NCBI GenBank assembly: GCA_964020975.1
Contig: OZ026630.1
Location: forward strand, 65,468,513-65,532,512
Reading direction: 5' to 3'
DNA length: 64,000 nt
Source of the DNA: Hermodice carunculata
Taxonomy: Eukaryota; Annelida; Polychaeta; Eunicida; Amphinomidae
Shown here piece by piece: positions 38,566 through 51,793 of this stretch. Positions within the stretch are counted from its first letter, which is position 1, and each line of letters starts with the position of its first letter. The notes below the pieces were generated by a model, which saw only the letters and a program-made list of their open reading frames with translations, ran no database searches and had not been told where the DNA came from. The position numbers were made by a program, and so were the translations under genes.

Positions 38566-38769
38566 ATTATTTATAAAGGCAAACAACTCCCAAGGGACGA
38601 AAAGCTTTGCTGTAAAATGTGTTTTAAGCAACCCTTCAAAAGAATCAATATTTGGAGAGAGGCAAATGTTTAGAGGATAGTCATTCCAAAGGACATGTGT
38701 TGCTTTTCTGAAGGTCAAAAATGATTTCAGTCTGGCCATCGGTAAACATGCCAAGTGGCAGTATGATAT

Positions 38770-39240
38770 ACGCTATCTGCTCGGCTGACTGGAATCAGCT
38801 GCTTTTGCAAGTAAAGACTTCACTGCTGTATCACTTGTATCGCATTAGTGCTTACCAATAAGTGACTAAAATTATAATATACCAGGTTTTTGGCCAGTCG
38901 GTCAGTTTGAACATCTATGTTCACCCAAGGTCGAAACAATGAACACCAAATTAATCAGAAAAAAATATGTACCTTCCTATTATCGTTTAATAATAACCAT
39001 AGGATTCACCATTACAAAGATATAAGCCATTGTTTCAGGTTTGCTGACTCAGCAAAATTCTTCCATTCTACTCAACACTACACATGCATCCCCTGTATTA
39101 CAAACCATAATTATTGCTTCACCATCTCCTTCAAACTTTTGTTGATGGTCCACCTGCAACTTCTGTATCAAAAGCAAATTATTCCATCCAACTGTTCTAG
39201 TTTAGGTAATATTGCAATACATGCACCGCACTACTGCTGC
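38770..39240. other. No gene recognised
   Basis: Non-repetitive, no splice-bounded open frame seen; the open frame across 38,917-39,453 runs into a TA microsatellite and has no recognisable domain. Confidence 0.4.
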
Positions 39241-39250
39241 ACACCGATCG

Positions 39251-39251
<1 letters not shown>

Positions 39252-39342
<91 letters not shown>
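39252..39342. repeat. (TA)n microsatellite
   Basis: About 90 bp of pure TA. Confidence 0.95.
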
Positions 39343-39345
<3 letters not shown>

Positions 39346-39349
39346 GCAC

Positions 39350-40244
39350 TTACAGACACTTTGTCGCAAAGTTTGATATGCCGTGATTTCATCAGATCTT
39401 CACATAGTCCTGCCATGTTGCACACAGCAATTGGCCAAGCAGTTCCTGACTAGGATAAATTTTTATTCCCACCCTTCCACTATATGATGATGATAATGAT
39501 GATGATACTGTCAGAGCACCACCTAGGGAATATATGTGTGTAAAATCCATGAATTCAATAAAACCTATCTGACAATACTGCAATATATTTGCACTGTATT
39601 GCTATATGCATGTAAAGCAGTTGCATGGTCCCAAAGGATAATATCCCATAAATTTGTCAAAAAGTGCCAGCTGGAAAAGATCATTTTAACTGGCTAGTTG
39701 TATATTTGCGCGCAGTATGCAGTCCTATTTAGGTTAATAAGTAGTTAAATACAGAAGCATGTAATTAGTGACCAGAGTGCCAGATAAAAGTGGCTGTTAT
39801 TTCTTTTTTCTTGTTTATGTTGTCTATTGGTATAGTGGGCACCCTTCAGTCTTCAACAAAATCACATGTATAATGCATATATCATGGAATAGATGAAAGC
39901 TAAATCTGGACCCCCATTGTACCTGAGCAGGCATTTCATCTTCTAGGGGCATGAAGCTATTCTGCCTATAAACAGTGGTGTCCTCCGTGTAATATATCCA
40001 CATTATTTATGTGCAATTCTGTTGAGAAGTGGAAAAAGCGACACTTATAGGTTTATCTAAAAAAAAAAACAAAAACAAACAAACAAACCAACAACATGGC
40101 TACACCACCTGGTGGCCAAAACGTGAACTACGTGACCATAGGTGTCGCTGTATGCAATTTCAAAGCAATTTGCTAATTAGTTCTTGGGAAGATTTATTTG
40201 TATTTTTTCAAACAAAAAAAAATAAAAATGACAGTTAAAATCAA

Positions 40245-40275
<31 letters not shown>

Positions 40276-40380
40276 GAAAAAAAGATGATTCCATCATATT
40301 CTCCTTCACAAAGCTGGCAGAGTATTACTACCTGGAGACCATATGTGTATATAATCATAGCATTCCATAAAACCAAGGAG
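39350..40380. other. No gene recognised
   Basis: Unique-looking AT-rich sequence; an A-rich block (A with scattered G) lies at 40,242-40,286. Confidence 0.4.
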
Positions 40381-40409
40381 CCTGGTGAGAAGGAGGGACA
40401 ACTTGTGGT

Positions 40410-40709
40410 TTGCGCTGGTTCTATGCATTTTGCCCTTTGCAATGTTTTTTAAACGCATTGATTTTGCCTTTGGTAGAATTGACGTTCATATTAAGCATGT
40501 TCACAAAGACATTTCTCGCGCACATCTGCTGCATAACAGCCCTAATTACTCTGTTTATAAACATTGTCTCGGTACATTTTGGTATTCACGCAGGACTGGC
40601 TTCTGCGGGAAGAATGTCTCCTCAGGGAGGTACATGGATATGTAATAAAATTGCAAAAACTTGGTTTCTCGCTCAGCTGACCTCTAATTGGTTACTTTAT
40701 CCTATTTAA
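40410..40709 (+). other. Hydrophobic ORF, possible membrane-protein exon
   Basis: 99 codons, open. Residues ~11-55 are strongly hydrophobic (LILPLVELTFILSMFTKTFL, then ITALITLFINIVSVHFGI), suggesting two membrane segments, followed by a polar tail (AGLASAGRMSPQGGTW). A second frame is open over part of the same bases. No family recognised; could be chance. Confidence 0.22.
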
Positions 40710-40779
40710 TTTGAACTTGGTCTTCCTTCTCTTAGTAACTATTATTAAACGATGTCCGTTTGGCGCGAAAGTTGATAAA

Positions 40780-41045
40780 TACTTCATTGGCTATGTTGTG
40801 TTGTGTGCTGGTTTTTCTCATACTCATACCTATAATGGACATTGAGCATTTTCGTAATGTTTTTAAGATTCATAAATGTCAGAAAAAAATGATGTAGGCT
40901 TAGTTTCTTCTTTTTCTGTCAGCTCAGCTGTCTGAAAAGCCAGGAACACCGAAAAGTGGCAGGTCTACCATGTATCTGTTTATCTTTGGCACCAATGATA
41001 ATTTTTTTAGTTTTAAATGGTTAGGCCTATATGTTTTAGAAACAA
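40780..41045. repeat. Diverged copy of the repeat found at 48,160-48,990
   Basis: Shares the phrases ACTTCATTGGCTATGTTGTG, GATTCATAAAT and TGGTTAGGCCTATA with the region 48,160-48,760. Confidence 0.5.
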
Positions 41046-41099
41046 GATGGCTGTTTGAATAGCACATGCTCAGCTGAATTAAGAAATTCATCACACACT

Positions 41100-43020
41100 G
41101 GTGGCACCAAAAGAAAAAATTGTTGAAAAATCAGTGATCCATATCAACGCCACCTACCGGTAGTGGATAATTTAATATGACCCTTGCACAAGGAACATTA
41201 ACACCAAGTTTCAGCACAATTTGAGTAATGGTTTTGGAGAAGTAAAAAATAACTAAAACACAGAACTTCAAAACAACAGAAAAAATAACATCGCCACCCG
41301 GTGAACAAATAAAGCTACTAGGAGTACTGGACCACGACCATTTGAACAACTTGGTTAGAGACCCACCCAAGATACACCACAACCACGTTTCACGTGAATT
41401 TTGCAAACAGTTTTGGAGAAGTCGAAATTGAGAATCACCACAGCAATCCCCATTCACTTACATAGTAATCAATAGGAATGTATGTACAAAGTCCAAAAAG
41501 CACTTCAGTGCGACCACTTTACAATACTTGGTAGAAATCCAGGCAAGGTACATTCCCACCAAGTTTGAGGTGAATGTGACTGGCAGTTTCTTCGGAGAAG
41601 TCCAAAATGTGAATTAGCATTAGAATGCCCTTGACTTGCATAGTAATCTGACTATAGGAAAGGTGCTTTTACCAATTAGTACCCGAATTGAAAACATCGT
41701 CCAAAATCAGGAATCCATGACAGGGCCACCTAGTGAACAACTTTGTTTGACCCTTTCACAAGGAACATATCCACAAAGTGTCATCTTAATCTGAGTGGCG
41801 GTTCTGGAGAAGTCGAAAATAGTGAAAACACCCAAAAAAGTCATAAAAAAATAGAAAACAAAAGGGATGTGTGAACAGGCCATGCTCAGCTGACTTAGAC
41901 ATTCAGCACACTTGCAGCTCTGTGAACTTGGGACAGGATCAAGGTCACCCATGTATTGAGTAAGTCTGACCTTAACAGAAGAATACTAACATGTGCAACA
42001 TCAAGGTTCTAGTTCAACTAGTTTTCGAGTTATAGTGAAGAGTAAAATTCATGTATGTGGTACTGTGATCCCAAAAACGAGGTCAAGGTCACGCCTGTAC
42101 TGTCTAAGCATGACTTTCATAGAGACACATTAAGATGTGCAACATCAAGGTCCTAACTCAAAACATAGCTCAAGTTATCAAGTGAACAGTAAAATTCAAG
42201 TCAGTTGTCCTGTGACCTTGGGAATGAGACACCAATTAAAGGTACATCCCTACCAAGTTTGGCACAAATCTGGCCAAAATTATTTAAGTTATACCCATTA
42301 CAAGAAATTCCCATGTTCAACTTTCCTTTCTTGAAAAACTTTTTAAAGATTTTTGAAAAAAAAAATCCAAAAATCACTGGAGCGTGACTATTTGAACAAA
42401 CATGGTAGAGACCCACCCAAGATATATGGCCACCAAGTGTGAAGTAAATCTGACAGAATCTTCACAGAAGTCAAAAATGTGAATTACCATTAGAATGCAT
42501 TAGCCTATTGACAGTAGGCAATAGAAAAGGTGCATTTACACAAATGTCTCGAATTGAAAAAAAAATCGTTAAAAATCAGGAATCCACATCTGTGCTACCT
42601 AGTGAAAATCCTTGATTGACCTTTTCACAAGGAACATATACAAGTTTCAACTTAATTTCAGAGACCGTTCTGGAGAAGAAGTAACAAGTAACGAAAAGAC
42701 ACAAAAATTTATAAAAAAAGACCCCACCTGATGAACAGATTAAGAACTAAGAGTCTCTAGGAGGGTTCTTATGTAATGTCAAAGCAATTGGGTGTTCGGT
42801 TGTGCAGAATCAGATTTTGTAAGATTTGTCCAAAAAAATCACTGGAGCGTGACCATTTGAACAAAACCGGTAGAAACCTACCCAAGGCACATCCCTACCA
42901 AATTTAAAAAGTGAATCTCGCTGACGGTTTTGGAGAAGAGGTAAATGTGAATAGTGAACGGACGGAGAGAACCAATGGATGACTGAGCCCTCTAAAATCT
43001 CAACCTGACCGGTAAGTCTG
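41100..43020. repeat. Diverged repeat family, block 2
   Basis: Repeated modules with AAGTTTGAGGTGAATGTGAC-like, ACAAGGAACATATCCACAAA-like and GCCACCTAGTGAACAACTTT-like phrases alternating about every 200 bp. It also contains two CAAGGTC-rich sub-repeats near 41,995-42,200. No ORF of note. Confidence 0.7.
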
Positions 43021-43043
43021 CTTAGCTAAAAAGCAATTATGAA

Positions 43044-43507
43044 TCAAAACGCCATGTTACATGTGATAACTTTATTCAGGAACTTCAATATAGTAATGCT
43101 GTACAATATTAGAACTTGTATTCTGCGGAGTCCTGGCCAGCAAGTAGCGTTGGTAAGGCCTAAAATGTCGAGTTTCCTTTTGCCGGGAAGCACAAAAGTA
43201 GAGTAGGTACGTAGGTTGGGATTCTTTTTAATATTTTTGTTCACTGTGAATCCCTTACCACAATGTAATTTGATGTACTTAAGTTGAGTTTTCTGACATA
43301 AACATTCTATTGAATTCCAAAAATTATTTAATGCTTTTCTGAAAAATTCTTGAAAACTAAAAACAAAAAAATTATTCTTGACAAACATTACACTGGCAGT
43401 GCATCTTTCTGACAATACAAACAAAATTTTCACGAGACAAGTAGCTTTCGATATATTTAAATATATTTTAATCTGTATATTGTATTGGTTGACTGATTTA
43501 AAAGTAT

Positions 43508-43561
<54 letters not shown>

Positions 43562-43760
43562 CAGTGTCAGGCGCCCTTGCATTTAAATTAAGTAGCAACA
43601 TTTAACTTTCCCACTACAAATATATTACAGAATCGCTTCAAATTATCTTTGTCTGGCATCCTTTCCTCGTTGGATGAAGTTTGATGGTAAAAGACAGTGA
43701 AAGATGAAAAATGATACATTCAAGCAAAGGTCAACCTTTCGGCGATGTTCGTCCACACTT
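43044..43760 (-). mobile_element. Possible Penelope-like relic
   Basis: Read on the minus strand, 43,722-43,755 contains GACGAACATCGCCGAAAGG, like the stem II-GAAA part of hammerhead motifs in Penelope-like elements, about 30 bases ahead of sequence reading GAGGAAAGGATGCC. A 185-codon minus-strand ORF (43,044-43,601) follows and includes FQEFFRKALNNFWNSI and FVLPGKRKLDI, ending near an AATAAA. No catalytic motif is visible, so the call is tentative. Confidence 0.22.
43505..43562. repeat. (CA)n then (TA)n microsatellite
   Basis: About 38 bp CA-rich followed by about 20 bp TA. Confidence 0.95.
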
Positions 43761-43769
43761 ACACTATAA

Positions 43770-44550
43770 TGTTTAAGGCGCTGTAATGAATTATCAGTTA
43801 GGATGTGTTTAAAGATATTGTAAGTAATATATTTTGCTTTGTTATGTCAAAAATTGAACTATTTTGGGACCGATAGAGTGTTCAAAGGTTCTTAATTTCA
43901 CTGCAACCCAAATGGGGCCCCTGCATACACGCTGCAAACCGACAGCTGATCAATATTTTGGGCTGCCACGGGCCTCCCTGTGTGATGTAGGATATTAAAT
44001 CAACTTAATGGAATTGAAATAAAAAGTACATGTTAAAAATTAGAATACTTGACCCCCCCCCCCCCTATGTCAATAGATAATGAAATTAGGGTTGAATTAC
44101 AGCACTGCAGGCTTTAGATATCATAATAAAGTTGTCAAAAAAATAACACATTTCTTATTTTACTACTCTGGCAGAATGCCGTATTGACATGTACAAGTTC
44201 CTACAAATTGAAGGGCGCACAAAGGCACATGTGCGGCACGTAACTGTGATGCCATAGAATAGGCGTACGACAGATTCTGTCATTCTATGCGGACAGTGCT
44301 CTGATAAGCCTTCTGTAACGTAAGTCTTTATTCCTTGCCTATGTAATTTAAAGAGTTTGGCACAACAAACACCAAGTTCTTCCTAGTGCAAAAAGATGAC
44401 CATACATCTCCATTTAAATACGCGGATGTGCGAATCCGAGAATTTGGGTTAATTTATTATTCCTCCAGGTTTGCACAACTCTAACTTCCCGTTTCTGTAA
44501 TATGTGCCGAAGAACTCGAACAAAATCTTAAAATTGTTAGCTTGGGTAAC
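43770..44550. other. No gene recognised
   Basis: AT-rich unique-looking sequence with a C13 run near 44,053. No supported ORF. Confidence 0.4.
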
Positions 44551-44557
44551 AGTAAGG

Positions 44558-44677
<120 letters not shown>

Positions 44678-44929
44678 TAAACCAGCAAGTCTTCGTACAC
44701 AAAGGCCCTGCGGTAATGCTAAAATGCGACTGTTTCCCAAGGTGACGATGTGCGTAAGACTGAACTGCACACGCAACAGGTGATCACTGGGTCGACTTTT
44801 TTTTTTTCCTCTCCGGTGGCACGACCGTACTCGTATCTAGGATGGATAATTACGCACTTCTATTGGACGATGTGTGTACACAAAATAACGAAATGACCTC
44901 TTATTAAAAGATGTACCTCAAAATTTAAC

Positions 44930-47230
44930 CAAAACGACCAATGAGCAAACCTGGTAGAGATCAACCCAAGGGACATTGCCACCAAGTTTAAAGTCAGTCT
45001 CGCTGACGATATCGGAGAAGTAGAAAATATGAGTAAGTATAAGATTGTCCATTGACTTACATAGTAATCAATAAGAAAGGCGCCTTTACCGATAAGTACT
45101 CAGATTGAAAAAAAAATAAAAATAAAATAAATAAATTAGGATAAAAGTTAAAAATTCGGAATCCACAGCAGTGCCACCTAGTGTAGAACTTTGTTTGACT
45201 CTCCACAAGGAACATAGCCACCAAGTTTCAGCTTAATCTTGGGCACGGTTCGGGAGAAAAAGTCAAAAATAGAAAAAAAAAAAACACTCCAAAAATCATA
45301 AAAAAGAAAGAAAAAATTCAGCGCCACCTGGTGAAAAATTAAGAACATGGTACCCCTAGGAGTACCCCTCTATGATATCGAAGTGATTGGGTGAGCAGTT
45401 TCGGAGAAGAATTTTTTAAAAATATTTTCCTAACAACGAACAAAACTAGAGGGCTGCCTGAACAGCTCGTGCTCAGCTGACCTAAGCTTGTCGCAGAAAA
45501 TCAAGGTTCAAACTGAATGGACCTGTGTTGAGGTTTAACTGAGTGCATGTGACATTTGGAAGTATTTGCTAAGACGGACGACTGAGCCTCCTAAAACTGC
45601 AGCCTTACTGGTGAGTCAGCTGAACTAAAAATTGCAGCGCTTCCTGGTGAACAAAGTGAAACAAGATTTGCCCCCAAAAGTAAACAAAAGAAAACCATGA
45701 AAAATAAAAAAAATCACTGAAGCTTGACCATTTGAACAAATTGGTAGATACCCACCCAAGGTACATTTCTACTAAGTTTGGAGTCAATCTGGATGACGGT
45801 TTTCGGGAAGACATTAAACATGTGAATTAGCATTAGAATGCCCACTGTTTGCATAGTAATCGATGGGAAAGGTTCATTTGCTGATAAGTACCTGAATCGA
45901 ACAAAAATTGTAAAAAAAAAATCAGGAATCCATAGCAGTACCACCTAGTGAACCACTTTGTTTGACCCTTTCACAAGGAACATATCCACCAAGTTTCGGC
46001 TTAATCTCAGGGATGGTTTTGGGGAAGAAGTTCAAAATAGCAAAAACACACCAACAAATCATGATAAAAAAAAAAAGAATAAAATTGCAGTCCCACCCTA
46101 GGAGTGTTTCTGTGTGATATCAAAGCAATTGGGGTGGCGGTTTCAGAGAAAAAGATTTTTGAAAATTTGCCCCCCAAAAGAACAAAAAATTAATAAAAAA
46201 TAAGATAAAATAAAAAAATTAAAAAAAACCCACTGAAGGGTGATCATTTGAACAAACTAGATCGAGACCCACCCAAGGTGCATTGCCACCAAGTTTGATG
46301 TCAATCTGGATTTTGCTTTCTTCGGACCAGTGCAAAATGTGAATTTGCATTAGAATGCCCATTGACTTAAATAGTACTCAACAGGAAAGGTGCAAATACA
46401 GATATGTACCGGAATTGAAAAAAAAATCGTTAAAAATCAGGAATCGACAGCCGTGCTACTTAGTGAACAACTTTCTTTGACCCTTTCACAAGGAAAATAT
46501 CTACCATGTTTTAGCTTAATCTGATGGATGGTTCTGGAGGAAAAGAAGAAAATAGCAAAAACTCACAAAAAAAAAAAAATCATAAAAAAATAGGAAAACA
46601 TTTGCAGTGCCACCCGGTGAACAAATTAAGAACTATAAGACGCCAGGAGTGTTTTTGTTTGATATCAAAGCAATTGAATGTGTGGTTTTGGAGGGAAAGA
46701 TTCTCTAAGATTTGCCCAGCCCACTCCCCCCCCCCAAAAAAATCATAAAAACTCAAAAAAATTTACTGGAGTGTGACTATTGGAACAAACTTGGCAGACA
46801 CCCACCCAAGGTACATTGCAACCAAGTTTGAAGTGAACCTGGCTGACGGATTTGGAGAAAAAAGTCGAAAATGTGAATTGTATACGGATAATGGATAACA
46901 GCTGGGTAACGGACGGACGATTGACCATCCTAAAAGCTAAGCAGACTGACAAGTCAGCTGACCCCCAAAATGATAAAAAAATGAAATAATAAAAAAAATG
47001 AACAGTTATTGCATCATCATCTCTTTCGCAAAGTTTGTACAGGACCACCTGGGGAACACCTATGTGGAAAATCAAAACAGGCCATGTTACTGTTTTTGAA
47101 AATAAGTTGAAAATATAAAAAAGTTTACAGACAGACAGACAGCCGGAAACGGAGTGCATGAGCTCTGGAGCTTGACAAGTTAGCAGAACCAAAAATGTAA
47201 ATAAAGGTCCTAAAAATCCAGCTGCCATAT
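44930..47230. repeat. Diverged repeat family, block 3
   Basis: Same family as at 37,140 and 41,100. Modules in the order 'accatttgaac...', 'accaagtttgaagt...', 'cattgactta...', 'ggaatccac...', 'gccacctagtgaac...', 'gcgccacctggtgaac...' recur, giving a larger period of roughly 600-700 bp. A-rich links separate them. Confidence 0.7.
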
Positions 47231-47771
47231 TAGTTCCAGTGGTTCTCGGTACCTTCATGAGTTGTTGAACAAAATTTAAAGCACCGATATAGAAGAATTC
47301 TTATAAAAATTCCGCATGGATTAGGAGCACATGCAGATCTTAATGCTAAATTTTCCTGGTATTATACCAAACATTTTTCAAAAAGGGTTGACTGCAATCA
47401 AAACATGGCTTGTATAACTTTCTGAGATTTTTTACGACTGGCAACGCTCTTTCTTTCCACATATGTGGAGGGTCCTGTTAACAGTTCACAGATTATATGG
47501 ATGCATTTTTACATTAAATGAATAATTCAAGTAGCAGATCATTTACAATAGCATGCTTTTTCAAGGTTCACAGCAATATTTCCTTGCACGATTGACAGTT
47601 AATAGAAAGTACATTGTGAATCAGGATCAGGAAAAATGTCCCTCATGTAATTACTTTGAAATATTATTTGCTAAATGGAAAATCAATTTGAAAATATTGA
47701 AGCAGACAATATTTCAAATATGTGTGATAAGGACGCGTTGAGGAAACCAAATGTCAATATGCGGCACATAC

Positions 47772-47919
47772 CTGTAAACATGGATATTTGAGCCATAAGC
47801 CGCAACACACACAAACTGGGTGCCAGAAACTGTGAATTGGTTACCCTTGTATACAACTGGCCCCGTATTGGAATTGTACCATGTTCCTTACGCATACGCG
47901 GGAAAGGTGCATGTCGCAT
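47772..47919 (-). pseudogene. Array 2 exon A, unit 0 (decayed)
   Basis: Counterpart of the other A exons, but the codon for Gln10 (CAA) is TAA here and the Asn-Met pair at 17-18 reads Asn-Thr. Donor CAG|GTATGT is intact. It is the last copy in the direction of transcription. Confidence 0.55.
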
Positions 47920-48148
47920 CTTCAAAGGCAAGTGTGCTTAAGTGTGTTTGAATTGAAAGGTCGGAGGAAACGTTAAGTGCAAAAATAATGGGGTGGTTCA
48001 ATTCACCATACAGATGTATATCAAACTAATAATATGGCCATCATTAAACTGGAGGTAAGTTGAGTTTCTGGACAAAAATTGACATAACTTATGCGATGGT
48101 GGTTTTGAAGAAGATAAATCTTTTAATGCAAAGTTTTGTCTTTGGTGA

Positions 48149-48985
48149 TATCTATCAAGTCGGGAGAACTAAAAGGTGATAGGCCTAGCAGGTCTCTTTT
48201 TATTTTTGGCAGAAGTAATGAAATTTGTGTTTTTGGTGGTTAGGCCTATACATTTTCGAAATGAACTAGTGTCTGCACTTAATGATGAATATTTCTGAGG
48301 TTGAGAGGACCGGTTTAAAACCACCAGTTGCCTTTTATGGGTGACTGCCTGTCTCAAGTCAGGAGTGAAATTTGTTTCTTCACATTGGTATAAGAAAAGA
48401 AATGTTGATGCTTTGGCAAGTCTGGAATCTCTTTGCTGTCATTGTTGGGTTTGGAATTAATGAATATGAATCATGTTTTTCTGTACTATTTGAAAATTAC
48501 TTCATTGGCTATGTTGTGCTGTGGGCTTTGTTCTCCGACTCATAGTTATAGTGGAGGTAGAGTGTGCTTGTAATGTTCCAGATTCATAAATATCACAAAA
48601 ACCATGTAGGCCTACTTTACTTTTTTGCTGTAAACTTAGGTGACTGACAAGTTGGGAGAACTAAAAGGTGATAGGCCCAGCAAGTCTCTTTATTATATTT
48701 GGCAGAAGTAATGAAATTTGTGTTTTTGGTGGTTAGGCCTGTACATTTTGGAAATGAACTAGTGTCTCCAGTTAATGATGAATATTTCTAAGGTTCAGAG
48801 GACCAGTTTAAAACCACCAGTTGCCATTTATGGGTGACTGCCTGTCTGAAGTCAGGAGTGAAATTTGTTTCTTCACATTGGTATTAGAAAAGAAATGTTG
48901 ATGCTTTGGCAAGTCTGGAATCTCTTTGCTGTCATTGTTGGGTTTGGAATTAATGAATATGGATCATGTTTTTCTGTACCATTTT
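48149..48985. repeat. ~840-bp insertion in unit 0, made of two 330-bp direct repeats
   Basis: Normal units read straight from TGGTGATATCTATC into TTTTATACTATGAAAAA. Here ~840 bp intervene. 48,161-48,493 and 48,654-48,986 are near-identical direct repeats starting GGGAGAACTAAAAGGTGATA, 493 bp apart. A related diverged copy lies at 40,780-41,045. No coding. Confidence 0.75.
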
Positions 48986-49369
48986 ATACAATGAAAAAAA
49001 GTGGATGCACTAAAACGTATGTGTAGAAGTTTATACTTGGTCCCTTCTATGAACTGTTGAATCTCTTAACATTCATACTTTTGTTGACTTTCAGCAGATA
49101 GGACCACCTAGGGAAACACTAAGCCTTAGCCATCAATTGGTGTTATTCTGTACCACTTTACATGATAATAATACATACTTTTTCCATAGAAAAATTTGTA
49201 ATAAAGGAAATTAGTACGACTCAAACTTTACAGCAACAAACCCTCCATTGGTAATTTGTAACAAAAGGATATAAGCTAAGTGAGGCAGACAGAGAAGTAA
49301 GTTTATGTAAGAAAAATGTTAACTTTACTTCTTATGCTAAACATTGTTTCAAGCAAGTTGCTCACTTAC

Positions 49370-49492
49370 TAGTAGTAGTGGTAGTATGTTTGGTATAATA
49401 TGAAATCTGTCCACCCTTTGCACTACAATGGGAAGCCTGACTTACAGCAGCACCAGATGCTACCAATTGCATGGTATATCCTGGAGTGTTTT
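49370..49492 (-). CDS. Array 2 exon B, unit 0
   Basis: 123 nt; acceptor TTTACTTTCAG, donor ACTACTA|GTAAGT. It encodes [20 protein letters not shown], then [20 protein letters not shown]. Its phase-1 end would also fit the phase-1 mucin-like exons further along the minus strand. Confidence 0.5.
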
Positions 49493-49536
49493 CTGAAAGT
49501 AAACCGCCATGAAATTGAAACATTTAACCCGCAAAT

Positions 49537-49537
<1 letters not shown>

Positions 49538-49608
<71 letters not shown>

Positions 49609-49618
49609 TATATATATG

Positions 49619-49678
<60 letters not shown>
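49538..49678. repeat. (TA)n microsatellite
   Basis: About 140 bp of TA with an AAATATATATATATGTT interruption, in the C1-B0 intron. Confidence 0.95.
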
Positions 49679-49682
<4 letters not shown>

Positions 49683-50489
49683 GCACCAATTCCACTTCAT
49701 TGTATATGCATGTTCATGAATATGCTTTTAAACGCCACTTATTACAAATCATTTTCACGCACATTTAAACAGTTAGCAATATGGACATTCACTCATTGGA
49801 TGCAAAATACTTTTTTGAATCTAAAGTAAACTTTTGGTACCTGATACAATTTACTCTATAACGTGTATCATAAGCTGTATAGATATTATATTTTGATGCA
49901 ATGTTAGATGTTGCCTCTGTTCCAAATGTACTGATTAAAATGGCAGGGGTCGGTAAGAAAACACATCCAAATTTTAACCCCACCTCCTCCCCATGCACAC
50001 TATTTAGCAAAGACAAATTAGTTACTTGTAGGGATAATATATGTCCAGACAGTTACATTTTAATATGTTCCTCCTACCACGGTATACAATGTGCAATGTA
50101 ACATTTTCATCATTAAATATTGTGCCCACAGTTACTTTCAGGTTTTATTTATACAAATAAATTTACCAATCAGAGACAAGTTAATGTTCTTCTGTGAACA
50201 TGTAAAGTCTTTTAAACCACCTGTTTAAACATCTTCTATTCACAGTGTTGATTAATTGAAACTTTTATTTTAAACAGAGATATACTGAAACTATAGCCCA
50301 ATGACTTATAAATGGCGTCTTATATATATATATATTTGTTCCTGCTGTTATATTACTGAAATACATTTTAGGGTGGACAGACTACTATTAAATTAATTTC
50401 ACCATCAAGGGCATACTCTTTGGTTCTTTAACATAACTTGAAAATATCATCATTGTCTTACATGTTAAACAGGTGTACTAAATACTCAC

Positions 50490-50584
50490 GATGTAATACA
50501 GCAACCATTGCATAGGTAGAAGTAATCAATGTTACGTTAAGACACAGCAAACCATGTATTCCTGGGGTGACTGGGGTAACAGTT
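50490..50584 (-). CDS. Array 2 exon C, unit 1
   Basis: 95 nt; acceptor AATGTTACAG, donor CATC|GTGAGT. It encodes TVTPVTPGIHGLLCLNVTLI, then TSTYAMVAVLH: a hydrophobic stretch with one Cys and an NVT sequon. Confidence 0.52.
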
Positions 50585-51152
50585 CTGTAACATTATTTAC
50601 ATTATTGTTGTCAAGATTGTTTGAATTATTCTTATTTGACTGAATAGATACTGAATCACTGTATTGAAACATTGTCAATGTATTCAATTTTGTACGGACG
50701 TTTAATTTTATATTACATTTACAAAAAACTGGCTCCAATAAAATCGAAAATCATACAGTAGTGACTTGTTGGAGTTACAACTTTTCACCCATGATCCTGA
50801 ACATTTTCAGTTCTTGAAGAGACAATGAATGATTATCACAAATAAAAAGTTTCCAATCTATCTTGATTTGTACTGAGACTTTATGTTAAAAAATTAGTCG
50901 ACCTGTTTCACCAATCATACATAGAAACTATTATATTTCATCTTGTTCTGATTCAAAGAACAGGAATGCCCTTGCTTAGTTTACAACCTGTTCAACAGCT
51001 AGCTCTCATCATAGGTTCTGTTTGTATGTAATTACTTTGAAATATCATTTGCTAAATGGAAAATCAATTTAAAAATATTGAAGCAGATAATAATTCAAAT
51101 ATGTGTGATGAGGATGCGTTAAGGAAACCAAATGTCAATGTGCGGCACATAC

Positions 51153-51300
51153 CTGTAAACATGGATATTTGAGCCATAAGCCGCAACACACACAAACTGG
51201 GTGCCAGAAACTGTGAATTGGTTACCCTTGTATACAACTGGCCCCATGTTGGAATTGTACCATGTTCCTTGCACATATGCGGGAAAGGTGCATGTCGCAT
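51153..51300 (-). CDS. Array 2 exon A, unit 1
   Basis: 148 nt; acceptor GCCTTTGAAG, donor TTTACAG|GTATGT. It encodes ATCTFPAYVQGTWYNSNMGP, then VVYKGNQFTVSGTQFVCVAA and YGSNIHVY. Two Cys. Adjacent exon B upstream supplies the first base of the leading codon, making an NAT sequon. Confidence 0.55.
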
Positions 51301-51723
51301 CTTCAAAGGCAAATTTAAGTGTACTAAAAGGTGTTTGAATTGAAAGGTTGGAGGAAACGTTAAGTGCAAAAATAATGGGGTTGGTCACTTCACCATACAG
51401 ATGTACATCAAACTAATAATATGGCCATTATCAAACTGGAGGTAAGTTTAGTTTCTGGACAAAAATTGACATAACTTATGCGATGGTGGTTTTGAAGAAG
51501 ATAAATCTTTTAATGCAAAGTTTTGTCTTTGGTGATATCTATCTTTTATACTATTGAAAAAATTGGATGCACTAAAATGTATGTATAGCAGTTTATACTT
51601 GGTCCCTTCTATGAAGTGTTGAATATCTTGACATTCACACTTTTGTTGACTTTCAGCAGGTAGGATCACCTAGGCAAACACTAAGCCTAAGCCATCAATT
51701 AGTGTAATTCTGTACCACTTCAC

Positions 51724-51767
<44 letters not shown>

Positions 51768-51793
51768 TAATAATAATAATAATAATAATAATA
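51724..51793. repeat. (AAT)n microsatellite
   Basis: About 70 bp of AAT in the B1-A1 intron. Sister units hold the same tract at only ~15-20 bp (54,296; 56,804; 59,323; 61,828). Confidence 0.95.
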
